A stretch of 64,000 bases of DNA from NCBI GenBank assembly GCA_019059635.1, contig JAGVRJ010000015.1:744001-808000 (forward strand), read 5' to 3'. This document shows, piece by piece, positions 24,401 to 35,975 of this stretch. Position 1 is the first letter of the stretch. Each line of letters starts with the position of its first letter. The position numbers and the translations under genes are program-made. The notes beneath the pieces are model-generated. The model was not told the origin of the DNA. It did not search any database and saw only the letters and a list, made by a program, of their open reading frames with translations. Source of the DNA: Proales similis (lineage: Eukaryota > Rotifera > Eurotatoria > Ploima > Proalidae).

Positions 24401-26507
24401 TTTCCTTCTCTTAGTCGTTTGAGTCTCTCAGGCAGTACGCGAGTTGCTATTACGGAGGCGTGCTCAAGGAGCCAGTCGAGTTCGACTTGGACACTGCATA
24501 CAAATTGCTAAGCAGCAATACGCCTTGCCTCCTACTTCAGTCAAATAGAAGTAAGCCAATGAATAAGAACACGCTCGATGGCTGCTCATTTCTCAATCTA
24601 TCAAGCCAACGAATTTGTGGACAGCAAGTTTGAAATAGGCCGCTTCGGGAAGAGTATTCACCAAGACCTAAAGCTAGTGGTCATCTCAATGGACAAAAGC
24701 CAACAGAAGCAAACAAGACTCAAGGAGGCGCTTGTCGATGCTCGTCGTTCAGGTGCCTGGCTTTTGGTTCAGAATGTTCACTTGATTGATATATGGAGTC
24801 CGGAGTTGATATCGATCGTCAACGTAAGCATCATTCGTTTGCTCTCTCTACTCGTCTCAGATTACTTGACTCAAAAATCCAAAGCAAACAATGGACGCTG
24901 GCCTGGCACAGGAAGAACTGGACGCTCGCGAAGACTACACTCTGAATATTGTCGAAATGCAGACAACAGGAGGCGTTTACGTTCACCCCAATTTCCGCCT
25001 GTGGCTCATGGCAGACAAGCACTGCCTCCATTCGCTCCCCGGTAATCATTCGCACACCTTTCTGACCCGCTCAAGCTTAATCTAATTTCAAAAAAAAATC
25101 AGAACCGATTTTGGCTCAGTCAGTAAAGCTCGCTGCTCGAAGTTGTGGAGTCGAGCGCACATTCTACTCTTGCTTGAGAGCCAGCCAGGTGAAATGTTTA
25201 TTCATTTTACTGCTTGAAATCATATATTTGAGGCGAGCTGATTTTTAGACATCCAAACAGGCCGAAACAAGTGAAAAGATCGCCTTGCTTCACAGCGTTT
25301 TAATGCACAGCGATCTGAGCCTCGACTACAGATGGTCAGTCAATCTCTATCATTTTGCGCCTTTTGCACTCATTCAGATTAGCCTTAAAGGAGCCTGAAT
25401 GATTACAAAGTGTTCATGGAGACAGTGGAACGAACAGATGCGATGTCCAAATCTTTCCTTCTCCAGCTGGCCACTCGTTTGATTTATGGCTGCAGACTAA
25501 GCTCACCGCTAGATCTGAGCCATTTCGACCGGCTAAGTCTTCAACTCATCGATCAACAGGTCAGATGCCGCCATTTCGCTTTATTTCCCAGCCAATTCTG
25601 ATTGTTTTATGGAGTTTAGAGCTGGCACATGGAGCGAATCAGCAAGGACGATATTCTCTTCAGACCAGGACAGTTGAATGAGTCGAAGCTCGTTTATCGA
25701 GAGCTCGCTCTATTGGCGAATGTTTTTTCCAAAAGTGACCAAACCAGGCAACCAGAGCAATCGGTCGTACCCGATAGCCAAGTCAAAGATTCCCAGACGC
25801 TCATCTCATTGGATCAAGCAGTTGCAGAGATCGAGTTCGAGTGTAGCCAACCATCAGTTCAACTTCGCGACTCGCTCGTTCGGCTAGAGTTGGCCGAATA
25901 CGCTCAGTATTTAAGACGAGAAGGATGTTCTTCTCGCCAAGCTCAAAGCCAGCTGATTCAAAATGCTCTTCGACTCAAAGAGACATTGGCTAAGGCTCAA
26001 AGTCTACCTGATCCCGGCCTTTTCCTAAACGCGAAACGAATGCTCGAAGCAAACACAATGCTGGGACCCAAATGGGTGCAAGAGACTCAAACAGGCCCCA
26101 TGAGTCTTCCCGTATTCTCCATCCAGGCAAGTCATTTGATCGTGTCCATTTTAAGGCTTTTCCGGTCTCATCGCCAAAAACAGGTCGAAAGCCCGGACAC
26201 GAGAACCAAAGAAGACGACATTTGTCTCAACCGCCTTGAGCTAATAAACGGAACATTCGAGAAGGATAAAGGCGCATTCAAACCAAGCCGGCAAGCAGGT
26301 TGTCGAACTAAAATTCAATCTGCTTTTCTGGCCAAGTCAAGCCAAAGCGGAGCTGACTTGATCGCGCTTTGTGCGAATCAGGCGAACAAATTGACCCCGA
26401 TCGCGTGGATTGAATGCCAAGTGGACACAGGCGACCTCCTCAGTCCGATGCCGCTCTACCTGCAGATAAGCACAGATGAGCTCTTCTCTTCACACGCTAC
26501 TGACTAG
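9407..26507 (+). CDS. divergent dynein heavy chain, DNHD1-like candidate
   Basis: A chain of several dozen exons with introns of about 50-75 bp; I estimate over 4,500 residues. It starts MEPKRLGEALL and ends SSHATD with the stop at 26505-26507. N-terminal tail and linker motifs are present (SPYGVIHV, LDEWNREAVLWEA). The AAA1 P-loop is YGAEKSGKSET (about 16068-16099), not the near-invariant GPAGTGKTET, and its Walker B reads WLTFRNFDRL (about 16271-16300) where active dyneins have DEFNR. The AAA2 P-loop is GSALSGKST (about 17500), AAA3 is GPVGAGKSQ (about 18979) with IADLN in place of DDLN, and AAA4 is EDSGLGRAS (about 20586). The coiled-coil stalk and microtubule-binding region lie in the long exon ending at about 23764. 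AAA5, AAA6 and a short C-terminal domain follow. The AAA1 changes predict no ATP hydrolysis there. Length and sequence feel suggest DNHD1, a divergent heavy chain linked to sperm flagella, but this is unsearched. A second divergent axonemal dynein is the alternative. Confidence 0.8.
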
Positions 26508-26553
26508 AACCTCAAAGACTAAAACTCATTGCTGCCTAATATTCACAAGAGCG

Positions 26554-26559
26554 AATAAA
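26554..26559 (+). promoter_or_regulatory. poly(A) signal of the dynein gene
   Basis: AATAAA 47 bp after the stop codon. Confidence 0.6.
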
Positions 26560-26806
26560 ATACCGACACCCTTCGCTTTACTGGGCTCTTTCTTGGCCTT
26601 TGAGATTTAACTCCATCAGCTCGGGCTCAAATCCAAATCGAGCAAATTCTAATCGAGAATGAGCCCAGCTCTGAATTGAGATTGAGTTGAGGTTGAAAAA
26701 ACTGCAGAAGCTACTACATGAAAGGAAACTATGCAACTTGTTCGCATAATCGCCGACCAAATGAATTGAATGAACTCGACGGACTCGAAATAGCTCAGCT
26801 GTTGAC

Positions 26807-29800
26807 ATGGAAGATCGTCAGGATCTGGAGGCATACAAATCTTACCTGGACGCGAACATATTCGAGCAGTCGAAATTGATAGCAAAGTAGGTCGAACTGA
26901 GAATCTATAAGGCTTGACGATGACGCTCACCTGGCTAAAGAGACAGCAAGGAGTATGTGGAGTTCTGGCGCTTCTTGCGCAAATACCAGGCGGTCAAGGC
27001 GCAGCGAAAGTCAAACAAGAATCAGACGCCGAGCGATCCGAAGCAAAAGCGCTTCTCACCAGTGCTGGGCATTCCACTTGACTACGATCCAGCGTACCAT
27101 TCGAATTCGGTATATGTAAACAGGCGGCCACAAGTAGCTTCGTACGATGCCACCGGGCACCGAACTGATGCGCAAATATCAGAAGCTCTGCTGAACGAGT
27201 TCAAAATGATCATGAGTCTGTACATTGATTTCATGCAGCAAGAAAAGGTAGCCACTTTTTTTTTTGTTTGGCATTTTGCCAGAAAATCACTCATCCCTCG
27301 CGATTAGTTTAAAAAGCTGAAACAACTGAGAGAGAAACAGGCCAGTCTGCCGATCGCCCAGTACCGAGCCGAGATTATCAGCTCAGTGAGAGAGAATCAA
27401 GTGACAGTGATAGCCGGAGACACCGGTTGCGGCAAGGTATACAGCTCATCGTGTCTGCCCATTGTTGATTACTCACCAATTCATACACAAAGAGCACTCA
27501 AGTGCCCCGCTTCTTGATGGAAGCAGGCTTCGAGGACATTGCCTGTACCCAGCCGAGGCGAATAGCTTGCATCTCATTGGCAAAGCGAGTGAGCTTCGAG
27601 ACTCTGAATGAGTACAAGACCGAGGTGGCGTTTCAAGTGCGCTTTGAAAAGTCGCGCACGCGCCACACCAAAATCCTTTTCCTCACCGAAGGTGTTCTCC
27701 TTCGCCAGCTGTCGGGCGATCCGCTGCTCAACCAGTACAGCGTCATACTGGTCGACGAGGTGCACGAGCGTCATGTGCTCACCGACTTTTTGCTCGGCAT
27801 TCTCAAGTGTCTGTTGAGCAAGCGGCCAGACTTGAAGCTCATACTCATGTCGGCCACAATCAACATCGATCTATTCTCATCTTACTTTGCCGGCGCCAAG
27901 GTCATTCGAGTTCCAGGCCGAACCTATCAAATAGAGCTCAAGTACATGCCGATCAGCCAGGTGGCGTTCGCCTCGGACAAGAAGAAAAAGTCGAGCAAAA
28001 TCGACCCGCAGCCCTATTTGGCCATCATGCAGCTGATCGACCAGAGCTACGGCGCTGACGAACGCGGCGATCTCCTCGTCTTTCTCAGCGGCATGACAGA
28101 CATTCAAACGGTGTACGACGCGGCCAAAGAGTACGCGGCCGAGAAGAAGCAGTGGATCGTGCTCACCTTGCACAGCATGCTTTCGATCGAAGAGCAAGAG
28201 AAGGTGTTTGGCATCTCGCCGCCCGGAGTGCGCAAATGCATATTGTCGACCAACATCGCCGAGACGTCGGTGACCATCGACGGCCTCCGCTTCATAGTCG
28301 ACTCGGGCAAAGTCAAAGAGATGAGCTACGACGCCTCCAACAGAATGCAGCGTCTCCAGCAGTTCTGGATAAGTCGTGCCAGCGCCGAGCAGCGCAAAGG
28401 TCGTGCGGGCCGAACTGGCCCGGGCGTTTGCTATCGCCTTTACTCTCTCGACGAGTACAACAAGTTTGCCGAGTTCAGCACGCCCGAGATCAAACGTGTG
28501 CCTCTCAACTCTCTCATTCTTCAGATGATGTCCATCGGCCTGCGCGATATTCGTCGGTAATGTTGGCAGCCTCTATCGCAGGCCTAGCGCCCTGGCACCA
28601 TTTGCTCGTCGTTTAGATTCCCGTTCATCGAGCCTCCGTCTGGCGAGAGTCTTGAGACCGCATTGACAAACCTGTTCGAGCAGAACGCAATTCACCACAA
28701 CGAGGAGCTCACCGTCCTGGGCCGGATCCTTGCAGAGCTGCCAGTCGATGTGCAAATTGGAAAAGTGCTCATAATGGCCAGTCTATTTCATGTAAGGTTC
28801 AAGACACACTCCTGCACTTGCACTCGAAACGAATCTTTGGTGAACAGCTGGTCGAGCCGCTTTCCATAATCGCCGCCTCATTCAGTGTTCAGTCGCCGTT
28901 TGTCAGCAATTTAAAGTGCAACTTTGACACAATGGAGCTTAGGAAAGAGCTCGTCTCCGACCACGGCGACCCGTTCACGTTGCTGAATGCCTACACCAAA
29001 TGGCTGGAGGTCTGCACTTGAATTGTTACTCAGCTGCTCACAGCTACTCATTTGGACCGAAAAGATCAAGGCAGGCAACGGCAACTCGTCGAAATGGTGC
29101 AAAAAGCGCGGCGTCGAAGAGCACCGTCTTTATGAGATTAGCAAACTAAAGCGGCAGTTTCACAACTTGCTCAAGGTCTGTCTCTGGCTTGTCAATCTAT
29201 TGAAATGAGTCACATTTAGTGACCGAACAAAGGACATTGAAACGGCTGAAAACGACGACCAGAGCGAGAACGATTCAGACAACGATGAGCAAGAAGAGCT
29301 GAATCGGCTGAGAAAGAGCAAGAGCTCCGCTCAAGAATACAACGAACGAATGAAAAAGCTGACCGCAAAGTTGTTTGAGAAAAAAGAGCGCAAACGATTG
29401 ATGGCCCTTAGAAGACAAATGAGCTCCAAGCCAAAGCGGCCCAAAATGCTCAGCGTCGAAGTGAGAACTTAACAGCTTTACTTGCTCCATTGTGAGCTGA
29501 TCTGATTTGCGACCGAAAGGAGAATGAAATTGATTTTGACAATTTGAACGAAGACGCCGAGGAAGTCGACGAGCTCGGCGACGACATTCGCGACATTGAT
29601 TTCAAGCTAATGCACGATCCAGACGAGCTGAAGGTAAATTTGGACTGCTTGCCGCTTTGCAATAGTCTCGAGCCAACGGGTAATAATCAAGGACAAACTG
29701 CACGAGCTGCAGCGGCACATGAGTGACACCAGCCTGCTCAAGTTTGTCTGCTGCTGCGGCTTGTATCCACAAGTGGCTGTTTGCGACGAGGCAAACGACT

Positions 29801-31025
29801 ACCGACGCGACTCGGATCAGTGTCTTCACACAAAAGTAAGTCACTTCTCCCATATCGTCACATTTAGTTGTCACATTTGAGTCACATTGGTTTGAATCGG
29901 AAAGCGGAAGCCGTTCGTCATTATCCATCCGACCTCGGTGTTCTCCTACGATCCGGACATGCTGATGGCCAACGACGATGGCTTTGTAGAGGGAAAGCTC
30001 AAGTTCAGCTCCAAGCATCAGCTGATTGTCTACGAGTGAGTGCGATCGCTTTGCTTGGCCTCTCGTTCTAAAGGCTCTCGGACACTTTCTCTCAATCTAA
30101 AGCAAACTGATGGAAACAAACAAGCCTTACATAATGAACTGCATGCGAGTGCCGGCCTTGCCCATATTGTTTCTGTGCGCCCAGAGCGTGCACTCAAACG
30201 CGCGTCTAACTCAGTTCTTGTTCGAGGACTGGCTCGAGATTCGCTTCACCGGGCCCGAAATAGGACAAAAAGTGCTCAGCGATTCGCTCAGCCTTCGAAA
30301 GCTGCTTGAGAAGCTGTTCGAACTCAAGGTCAGTCAAAAGCAGTCGCTGTTCAAGTCAAGTCAAGAGGGCGCCGGCTCTTCGTCGGCCGACTTGTTCGAC
30401 CGAGCCAAATTCCTCGAGCGACACACAAAAAAGTTGCTCGTCAAATTCATGCGACTGAATGTGCTCTACTCGTTGCGACGAGTCTTTCCGGCCGAGCTCA
30501 AGGAGCTGCTGGCTCCTGCCGAGGACTCGCAGATTAAAACCGACTCGGACCAACCGCCAGCCAATCGAACCAAACTCACCGAGTTCTTTACTTATGCAAG
30601 GTAAGCAAGTTTGCGCGAACCTTGGACAGGAGTGATTGTTAATTAATTGAGCTCCCCTTGCCAAAAAAAAAAAAACAGCTTAGTGGGCAGCGAGCAGACG
30701 CCGATTGACCAGGACGGCCAAGCGCCTTGCATTCAAGTCGAAACGGCCGAATGGAAGTGCGATTCGTGCAACTCTTGTTTGAATGTGAATCTGGCCGAAC
30801 GTGTCTACCACCAAGTCGACTGCTTAATCGGTGCGTGGTTAGCTTCTCTCATTTGCGGATCACTTTAGCATTCACCTTCTCTACAATCAAGAGCAAAAGA
30901 ACAAGTCCAAGCAGGAGAGGCCAGGAACAAGCGAAAGTTCAGCGTTCTTCTGCGAACAGTGTGACAAGAACCTAAATCTGACGCCGATAGAATGGCTCAA
31001 GCATAAACGATCTCATCAAAATTAA
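26807..31025 (+). CDS. DHX34: DHX34 DEAH-box RNA helicase
   Basis: Starts [14 protein letters not shown] at 26807 and ends [10 protein letters not shown] with TAA at 31023-31025, in about ten exons. The N-terminal region has FWRFLRKYQ. Helicase motifs: Walker [10 protein letters not shown], split by an intron after GCGK; motif II DEVHERH; motif [19 protein letters not shown]; and motif [14 protein letters not shown]. Winged-helix, ratchet and OB-fold regions follow ([49 protein letters not shown]). The C-terminus has Cys pairs ([16 protein letters not shown]). The DEVH motif and the residues around the core match DHX34, which promotes UPF1 phosphorylation in nonsense-mediated decay. An acidic/basic linker lies near 29230-29640. 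Human DHX34 is about 1,140 residues and this gene is of similar size. Convergent with PAL. Confidence 0.93.
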
Positions 31026-31196
31026 GAGAACAATCGACGTCAATAGTCTGTCCCATAAAATGAAGAGTTGAGAATCAGCTTTTGCCTTTTTCGTCTCTAG
31101 ACAACTAGGGCTTGAGTATAGCGATGACATCTACGCCTGAGCGGTTTTTAATTCAACTTTGCCTCGCCAACGCAAACGCCCACGGTAAACTAAGAA

Positions 31197-31202
31197 TTTA
31201 TT
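31197..31202 (-). promoter_or_regulatory. poly(A) signal of the PAL gene
   Basis: TTTATT (AATAAA on the minus strand) 74 bp beyond the PAL stop. The opposing DHX34 gene lacks a clean AATAAA here. Confidence 0.5.
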
Positions 31203-31275
31203 GTCCGATTTCTAAAAAAAGAGAGATAGGGAAAAGATTACGACAAAGGGGCTGAAATGAGTCATTTGGACGAGT

Positions 31276-32567
31276 CTAGGCGACTGTGAACTCATCGATG
31301 CGGCCGTCCATTTGACCGACGTAAATCTTGGCCGACTCGGGCGTAACGGTCAGGTCGTGCGCCTCGGATATGTCGGCCTGTTTGGTGAGCCAGGTGTTTT
31401 TCAATTTGCCAAACGCGGATGCAGACGCGTCAAATGTGAAGCCAAAGCCGCCGGTGCCCTTGTTGGGTCCGGTAACTGCGTAGATCGCTTGTTGTTTGGC
31501 ATCGAAGGCGATCGCATAGACTGTCCTCATCTGCTCATGTCTGATTTCGTGCTTCTTCTCAAACGAGCCCATGTCAAAGCAGACAATTCTGAAATGCAAC
31601 TCATGTGCTCAGTGACCGACGCTGCTGCTCACGACATCTTACCTTCCCTCTTCGCGACTGACCGTACAGACGAGCTGGTCGTCTTCCAAGAGCGTCACAC
31701 TGTGCACAACAGCGAGCGGCTGCTGCTTGTCTTCGTACTGGCCGATGAAGTTTCCGTTGCGGTCAAAGCGAGCCACTCGAGAGTTGCAATAGCCGTCCGC
31801 CACAAAGATGTCGCCGTTTTTCACCGCCACAGCGATCGACGTCGGCTTGCAGAAATGGTTCTGGTCGTTGCCGGGCATCAAATGAGTGCCGAGCACAAGC
31901 GCTGGCTCTACCAAGCTCTTGACAAAGTCGAACTTGTAGATTTGATGCGTGCCGACGTCCGTCAGCCAGACGTTCTCTTCATGGTCAACGGTGCAGCCGT
32001 GTGGCATGTAAAACCTGCAAAGAGCAGCAGTCGCTCGTTAAACGCCGACTTGTAAAAACGAGAGCAAAACTTGCCGATCTGCGCCCCACTGGTCGAGAAT
32101 TTGGCCACTCACGCCGTCAATAAGCAGGAGCACGTCCGACTCGATCGGGCCGTAGCGGTCCGTGTTGAAGCTGTTGCTGAACATTTTGAACGAGCTAAAC
32201 CGCTTGGATAGGTCAAGTGCGCTTGACTGGGCGATAGTCTCGACCGGCTTACTCAAACGTCCACTTTCGATCAGCGCGGTGGAAAACCACAATGTTGTCG
32301 TCTAGATCGGCGTCCAAGCCGCCTACTTGTCCAATGGACGTGATGCGGGCTGATGGCGCAGTTTGATTTGAGAAGCTCACTGCGGCGTTCACTCTTCCTT
32401 CGCTCATGTCGCCCTGCACACTCGAATCTCGTTCAATGTTTGCTTTTGGCCAAAGAGCCAAGCTGCCGGCTAACCTGCGAAAAGAGGCTCGAGCGTTGAA
32501 GGCGGAAGCCCAGAGCGCCAGCGTGGAACAGAGCCATGCCCAACAAGACGGTGGCCGCGTGCGTCAT
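31276..32567 (-). CDS. Pal: peptidyl-alpha-hydroxyglycine alpha-amidating lyase (PAL)
   Basis: The ATG at 32565-32567 opens MTHAATVLLGMALFHAGALG, a likely signal peptide. It splices across a 61-bp intron (32414-32474) in frame into GDMSEGRV. NHL-type beta-propeller exons follow. PAL landmarks: MPHGCTVDHEENVWLTDVG (a zinc-ligand His), NHFCKPTSIAV, VADGYCNSRVARFD (the catalytic Tyr region), AVVHSVTL with SREEGR, and AHDLTVTP (a further His). The stop is at 31276-31278. PAL cleaves peptidyl-hydroxyglycine to the alpha-amidated peptide plus glyoxylate, the last step of neuropeptide amidation in the secretory pathway. In vertebrates PAL is fused to PHM in one enzyme. Here no PHM domain is present upstream within the gene, as with the separate Pal genes of insects. 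Head-to-head with SRP9. Confidence 0.9.
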
Positions 32568-33229
32568 TTGCCAAATGCTTGATCAAATCTTTACTCTTTG
32601 GCGTTTCCCAATGTTCGTTATGCTAAAAATCCAAGGCCAAGCGACCGACAATCAGACTGAGATGAAGCGAATTGAGTAGAAAACGCATAATAGGTTGTCG
32701 AGCACCGACAAGAACAAGCGAGAGACGACCGGGAAGCGAAGTGAAGAGCGCAATATCGATTTTGGATTATGTCGAGTCGTTTGGCGATAGACGAAGACGT
32801 CTGCTGCTGCTGTTGGATGTGGTGATGTTGAAATCGGGCCCGACTTGAAGAGGAGCGATGAGAAAACAACATGAGCCAACGGTCTTTCAACTCACACACA
32901 CACACACACACACCTCAAGCTCATTAAAAAGAGGTGGGCGCGATCGTGATGCCGGCGAGTTTGAATTGCACAAATTCAAATGCGCGCTTGCAACCTAAAA
33001 TAACATAGAACGAATGTCGAGTTGGATGTGAGGCGCGCGCACGCGAATAAGTGACAATTCGTTCGCTCTTGATTGAGTTGGCCAAACAAGCAGAGCCGTC
33101 TACACATGTCGTCTGTCTGTCTGTGAACGAAAAATTCACAGTTAACTCTCGAGAGCAGGAAATTCCTTAATCCAACCTCTCAAGCTGACCAAGTTGTTTT
33201 CGCAGATTAAAAAACAGCCCGAGAAGGAA
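32568..33229. other. divergent promoter region, PAL / SRP9
   Basis: 662 bp between opposing starts. It contains a CA repeat at about 32892-32913 and, just before SRP9, a splice-acceptor-like TTGTTTTCGCAG (33194-33205). That suggests an untranslated first exon of SRP9 or a trans-splice acceptor. No other gene is seen. Confidence 0.45.
32892..32913. repeat. (CA)n microsatellite
   Basis: Pure CA run between the PAL and SRP9 promoters. Confidence 0.75.
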
Positions 33230-33569
33230 ATGGTTTACGTGAGCAGCTGGGAAGAGTTCACCAAAAACGTGGAAAGTCTTTACTTTGCCGATCCGATGAA
33301 GGTAAATGAATGCAAAGCAAGACCACAGCAACAGTTAAATTATCTCGTCGGCTAGTTTCGCATTGTGATGAAGTACCGCGCAAAGAGTGGCCTGTTCATT
33401 CGAGTGACCAACGACCAGCAAGTGAGTACAGCAGACGTCCCCCTACTCGCCACGATCTAACGGCTTTCTGCAGTGCTTCCAGTACCGCACCGAAGTGAGC
33501 CAAGACGTCAAAAAAGCCGAGAAGCTCATGAGTCTCCTCATGAAACAAATGGTCTCCGACGAGCTTTAA
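33230..33569 (+). CDS. SRP9: signal recognition particle 9 kDa protein
   Basis: Three short exons. They read MVYVSSWEEFTKNVESLYFA, then DPMK, FRIVMKYRAKSGLFIRVTND and CFQYRTEVSQDVKKAEKLM, ending QMVSDEL with TAA at 33567-33569. About 77 residues in total, against 86 in human. WEEF, LYxADPMK, VxKYR, VTxD and QDVKKxEK all align with SRP9. It pairs with SRP14 on the Alu domain of SRP RNA and gives elongation arrest during co-translational targeting. The start follows a splice-acceptor-like tract, and the frame stays open back to it, so the first exon may be non-coding. It is shorter at the C-terminus than human SRP9. Confidence 0.93.
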
Positions 33570-33686
33570 ATAAGAACTTTTTCTGTTTTGCGTTTGTTTT
33601 TCGCTCGTTTTGTTGGCGGCTAAAGCCCGACACGTCGAATCTGGTGCCCACTCCAAGCAGTTCCGAGTCGCCTCGTCTTGTTCAGA

Positions 33687-33692
33687 AATAAA
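33687..33692 (+). promoter_or_regulatory. poly(A) signal of SRP9
   Basis: AATAAA 118 bp after the SRP9 stop, 35 bp from the opposing TRIP4 signal. Confidence 0.55.
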
Positions 33693-33726
33693 TACCGAAA
33701 TGAAAGCGAACGATGGACTGCTCGTG

Positions 33727-33732
33727 TTTATT
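33727..33732 (-). promoter_or_regulatory. poly(A) signal of TRIP4
   Basis: TTTATT (AATAAA on the minus strand) 41 bp beyond the TRIP4 stop. Confidence 0.55.
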
Positions 33733-33772
33733 TCAAATGGTCAAGTAGTGAAAACTCAACGTTCGCATCGGG

Positions 33773-35975
33773 TCACTTTTTGAGCGAGTTGGCCTTCACT
33801 TGGGCTCGGACAACGACCGATCCTTTCTTGGCAATGTTGTGAATAGTCTTTTCCATTTTGACTTGAATTTGCACCAATCAATCAAACAATCGGACGCTAT
33901 CTACTCAATTGACTCGAACTTACAAATCTTGTGATCACCGGACATTGGAATTTTTATGCGAAGCTCACACGGATCGGAGCAGATGAAGACGAAGTCGGAC
34001 TCGGACTCGCCGTTCGGATACTTCACAATGTGCCAATTAGAATGAGAAGCGAGCCGACTCTATTTGAGCTTGCCTTTTGCTTGTAGCTCTCGCTGTCCAA
34101 ACAGTCGACCAGATCGACGTAGCCGAGGAGACAGCTGGTCGGATAGGAGCTGGGGAACTCGATGCTGCTTCCTAAAATAGAGACCATTCAGACCGTCGAT
34201 TCAAACTGCGAATGTCTGCTTGACACCGGCCATCGCGATCCTACCTTGAGCGTAGTAGGCGCGATAGAAGTTCTGCATCTCAGCAATGCTCTGCTGAGTG
34301 GGCGCTTTGGCTGCCGCATGGATCCAGAGGCGGCCTCGATGCGGTGTGTACCAACTCCTGCCTTCGTGTCTGGTCGCATTCAGAAACAATCGAGTCGAGA
34401 GCAGAAGCTTTAAAACTCACTGCTTAATGCCGGCGACAAGCAAAGAAGCCCAGGGCTGATGCATGCTCAGGCACATGGCCCGATCGTCAAGCTCGATCAA
34501 ATCGCTGTCCTGAATTCGCATGATCGCGTCGGTCGTTGGCGCCCGGTTCTCGTCGTTTCTTTTCTTGTCCCGCTTGGACTCGATGAACTTGCGATGAACA
34601 ATGCGGCTTAGCTCGCCGGAAAGTGGCTCAAAGCGGCAGCTTACCGTCGGATTGAAATCGATTCCCCTGTCTTCGGGTCGCGCTCCCATCACGCTCGAGT
34701 GCTGCTGCTCTTGCTGCTCGAGCTCGTGACTCAGTCGCTCGTATTGCTGCCTCATGCTGGTCTGCTCTTGCTCGCTCAGAACTTTACGGCCAGCAAAATC
34801 GATCGTGAACATTTGCGCCTGCAGTCTTGAGCCGAAGCGTTTGTCGCGCAGCTCGGACTCGGCCGCCTTGACCAGCCGTTGCTTCAATTCTTTCGTTCAA
34901 TTTGGCGCAAAACTGACCTGGTAGAGTGCTCGCTGCTTGCCAGTGAGCCAGTTGCTGTTTGTGTTGAAATAGTCCGACTCGTCGTCGATCACCTGAGTTC
35001 GTTTGGCGCTGTTCAAATTGAATGCGTTTCGACTCGACACAGACAGAGGAAGGGGACCAGTGCAACGAACCTGGTGCGTTCAAACTCAATAAGTTTATTC
35101 TTGTGCTCGATCGCCCGCTTGAGGCTGTCGTCGCTCGACTGGACGCTTGTCTCTGTTGACTTGGTGGCCGACAGGCTCTCGGCGATGGCGTCGAATCCCT
35201 TCCACGAGCGACTGAGCAGATCCTGCTTCAACTGTGCGGCCTTGTTCGAGTCGCGGCTGATCTTTTCCATCTCCTGACGAGTGCAGACCAGATTGCCGCA
35301 AAAGTAGCACGGCCCCGAGCCCTCAAACTCGCACACGATGCGTCCGCATCTAAGGCAGTTGTTGATCAATTTGTGCTTGGACGCCTGACACTCGCACTTG
35401 ATTCGATCTGTGGACGACGCGTGAGTGGACATTTCTAATCGAGACTCGTTCCAATTACTTGGCTGATGGGATCGCGTGCTGGCCGCGCTAGAGCTCAGAC
35501 TGAACGTGCTCTTTGACGCTTGGGCGCCCGACTGCGGCTGCTCGGCGTTCGCTTTGTTGGCCTGTTTGCTCGGCGCAGCGGGTTTGGACCGACTGGCGGC
35601 CGGCTTCTCTTCCAAAGGCGGCTTGACGTAAACCTTCGAGCAGACGCTGATCGCTGACCTGAATGGCAAATAGGGCAAGAATCGCTTACACGCGCCTGCA
35701 CCGGCTGCATCCCGAGTCTGGCGAGCAGCTCGTCAATGAAAGCTGCCTGAGGCGGGTCGTTCACGTCCAACATGCTGGCCATGAACTCTCGCAGCTCTTT
35801 CTCCGTCTCAATGTTCAATATGTTCCTTGATGGGTGGTGAAATTGAGACACGACCATTCGAGCCGAGCGAGGAAAAGAGTCCAACTGACTTGGCGTATTC
35901 GTCGTCAATCTGAAAGCCGAGCATCTCAGACATTCGACTGGTGAACCAGGAATGGTGTTGCGAGTGTTTGCTCAT
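33773..35975 (-). CDS. TRIP4: activating signal cointegrator 1 (TRIP4/ASC-1)
   Basis: Starts MSKHSQHHSWFTSRMSEMLG at 35975 and ends VRAQVKANSLKK with TGA at 33773-33775. In order: an N-terminal region (FMASMLDVNDPP, DELLARLGMQ); a disordered Ser/Gln/Ala linker; a C2HC5 zinc finger (CECQASKHKLINNCLRCGRIVC, CYFCGNLVC); a middle segment with DFNPTVSCRFEPL; and a C-terminal ASCH domain (LSMHQPWASLLVAGIKQ, then EGRSWYTPHRGRLWIHAAAK, and SDPCELRIKIPMSGDHKI). ASC-1 is a nuclear-receptor coactivator and part of the ASCC complex, which acts in alkylation repair and ribosome-collision quality control. Order and length match the family. Convergent with SRP9, with only 203 bp between stop codons. Confidence 0.93.

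Noticed and set aside
31312-32055. 247-codon frame antisense to PAL
   Set aside because: Mirror of PAL exons; it crosses real PAL splice sites and has no domain signal.
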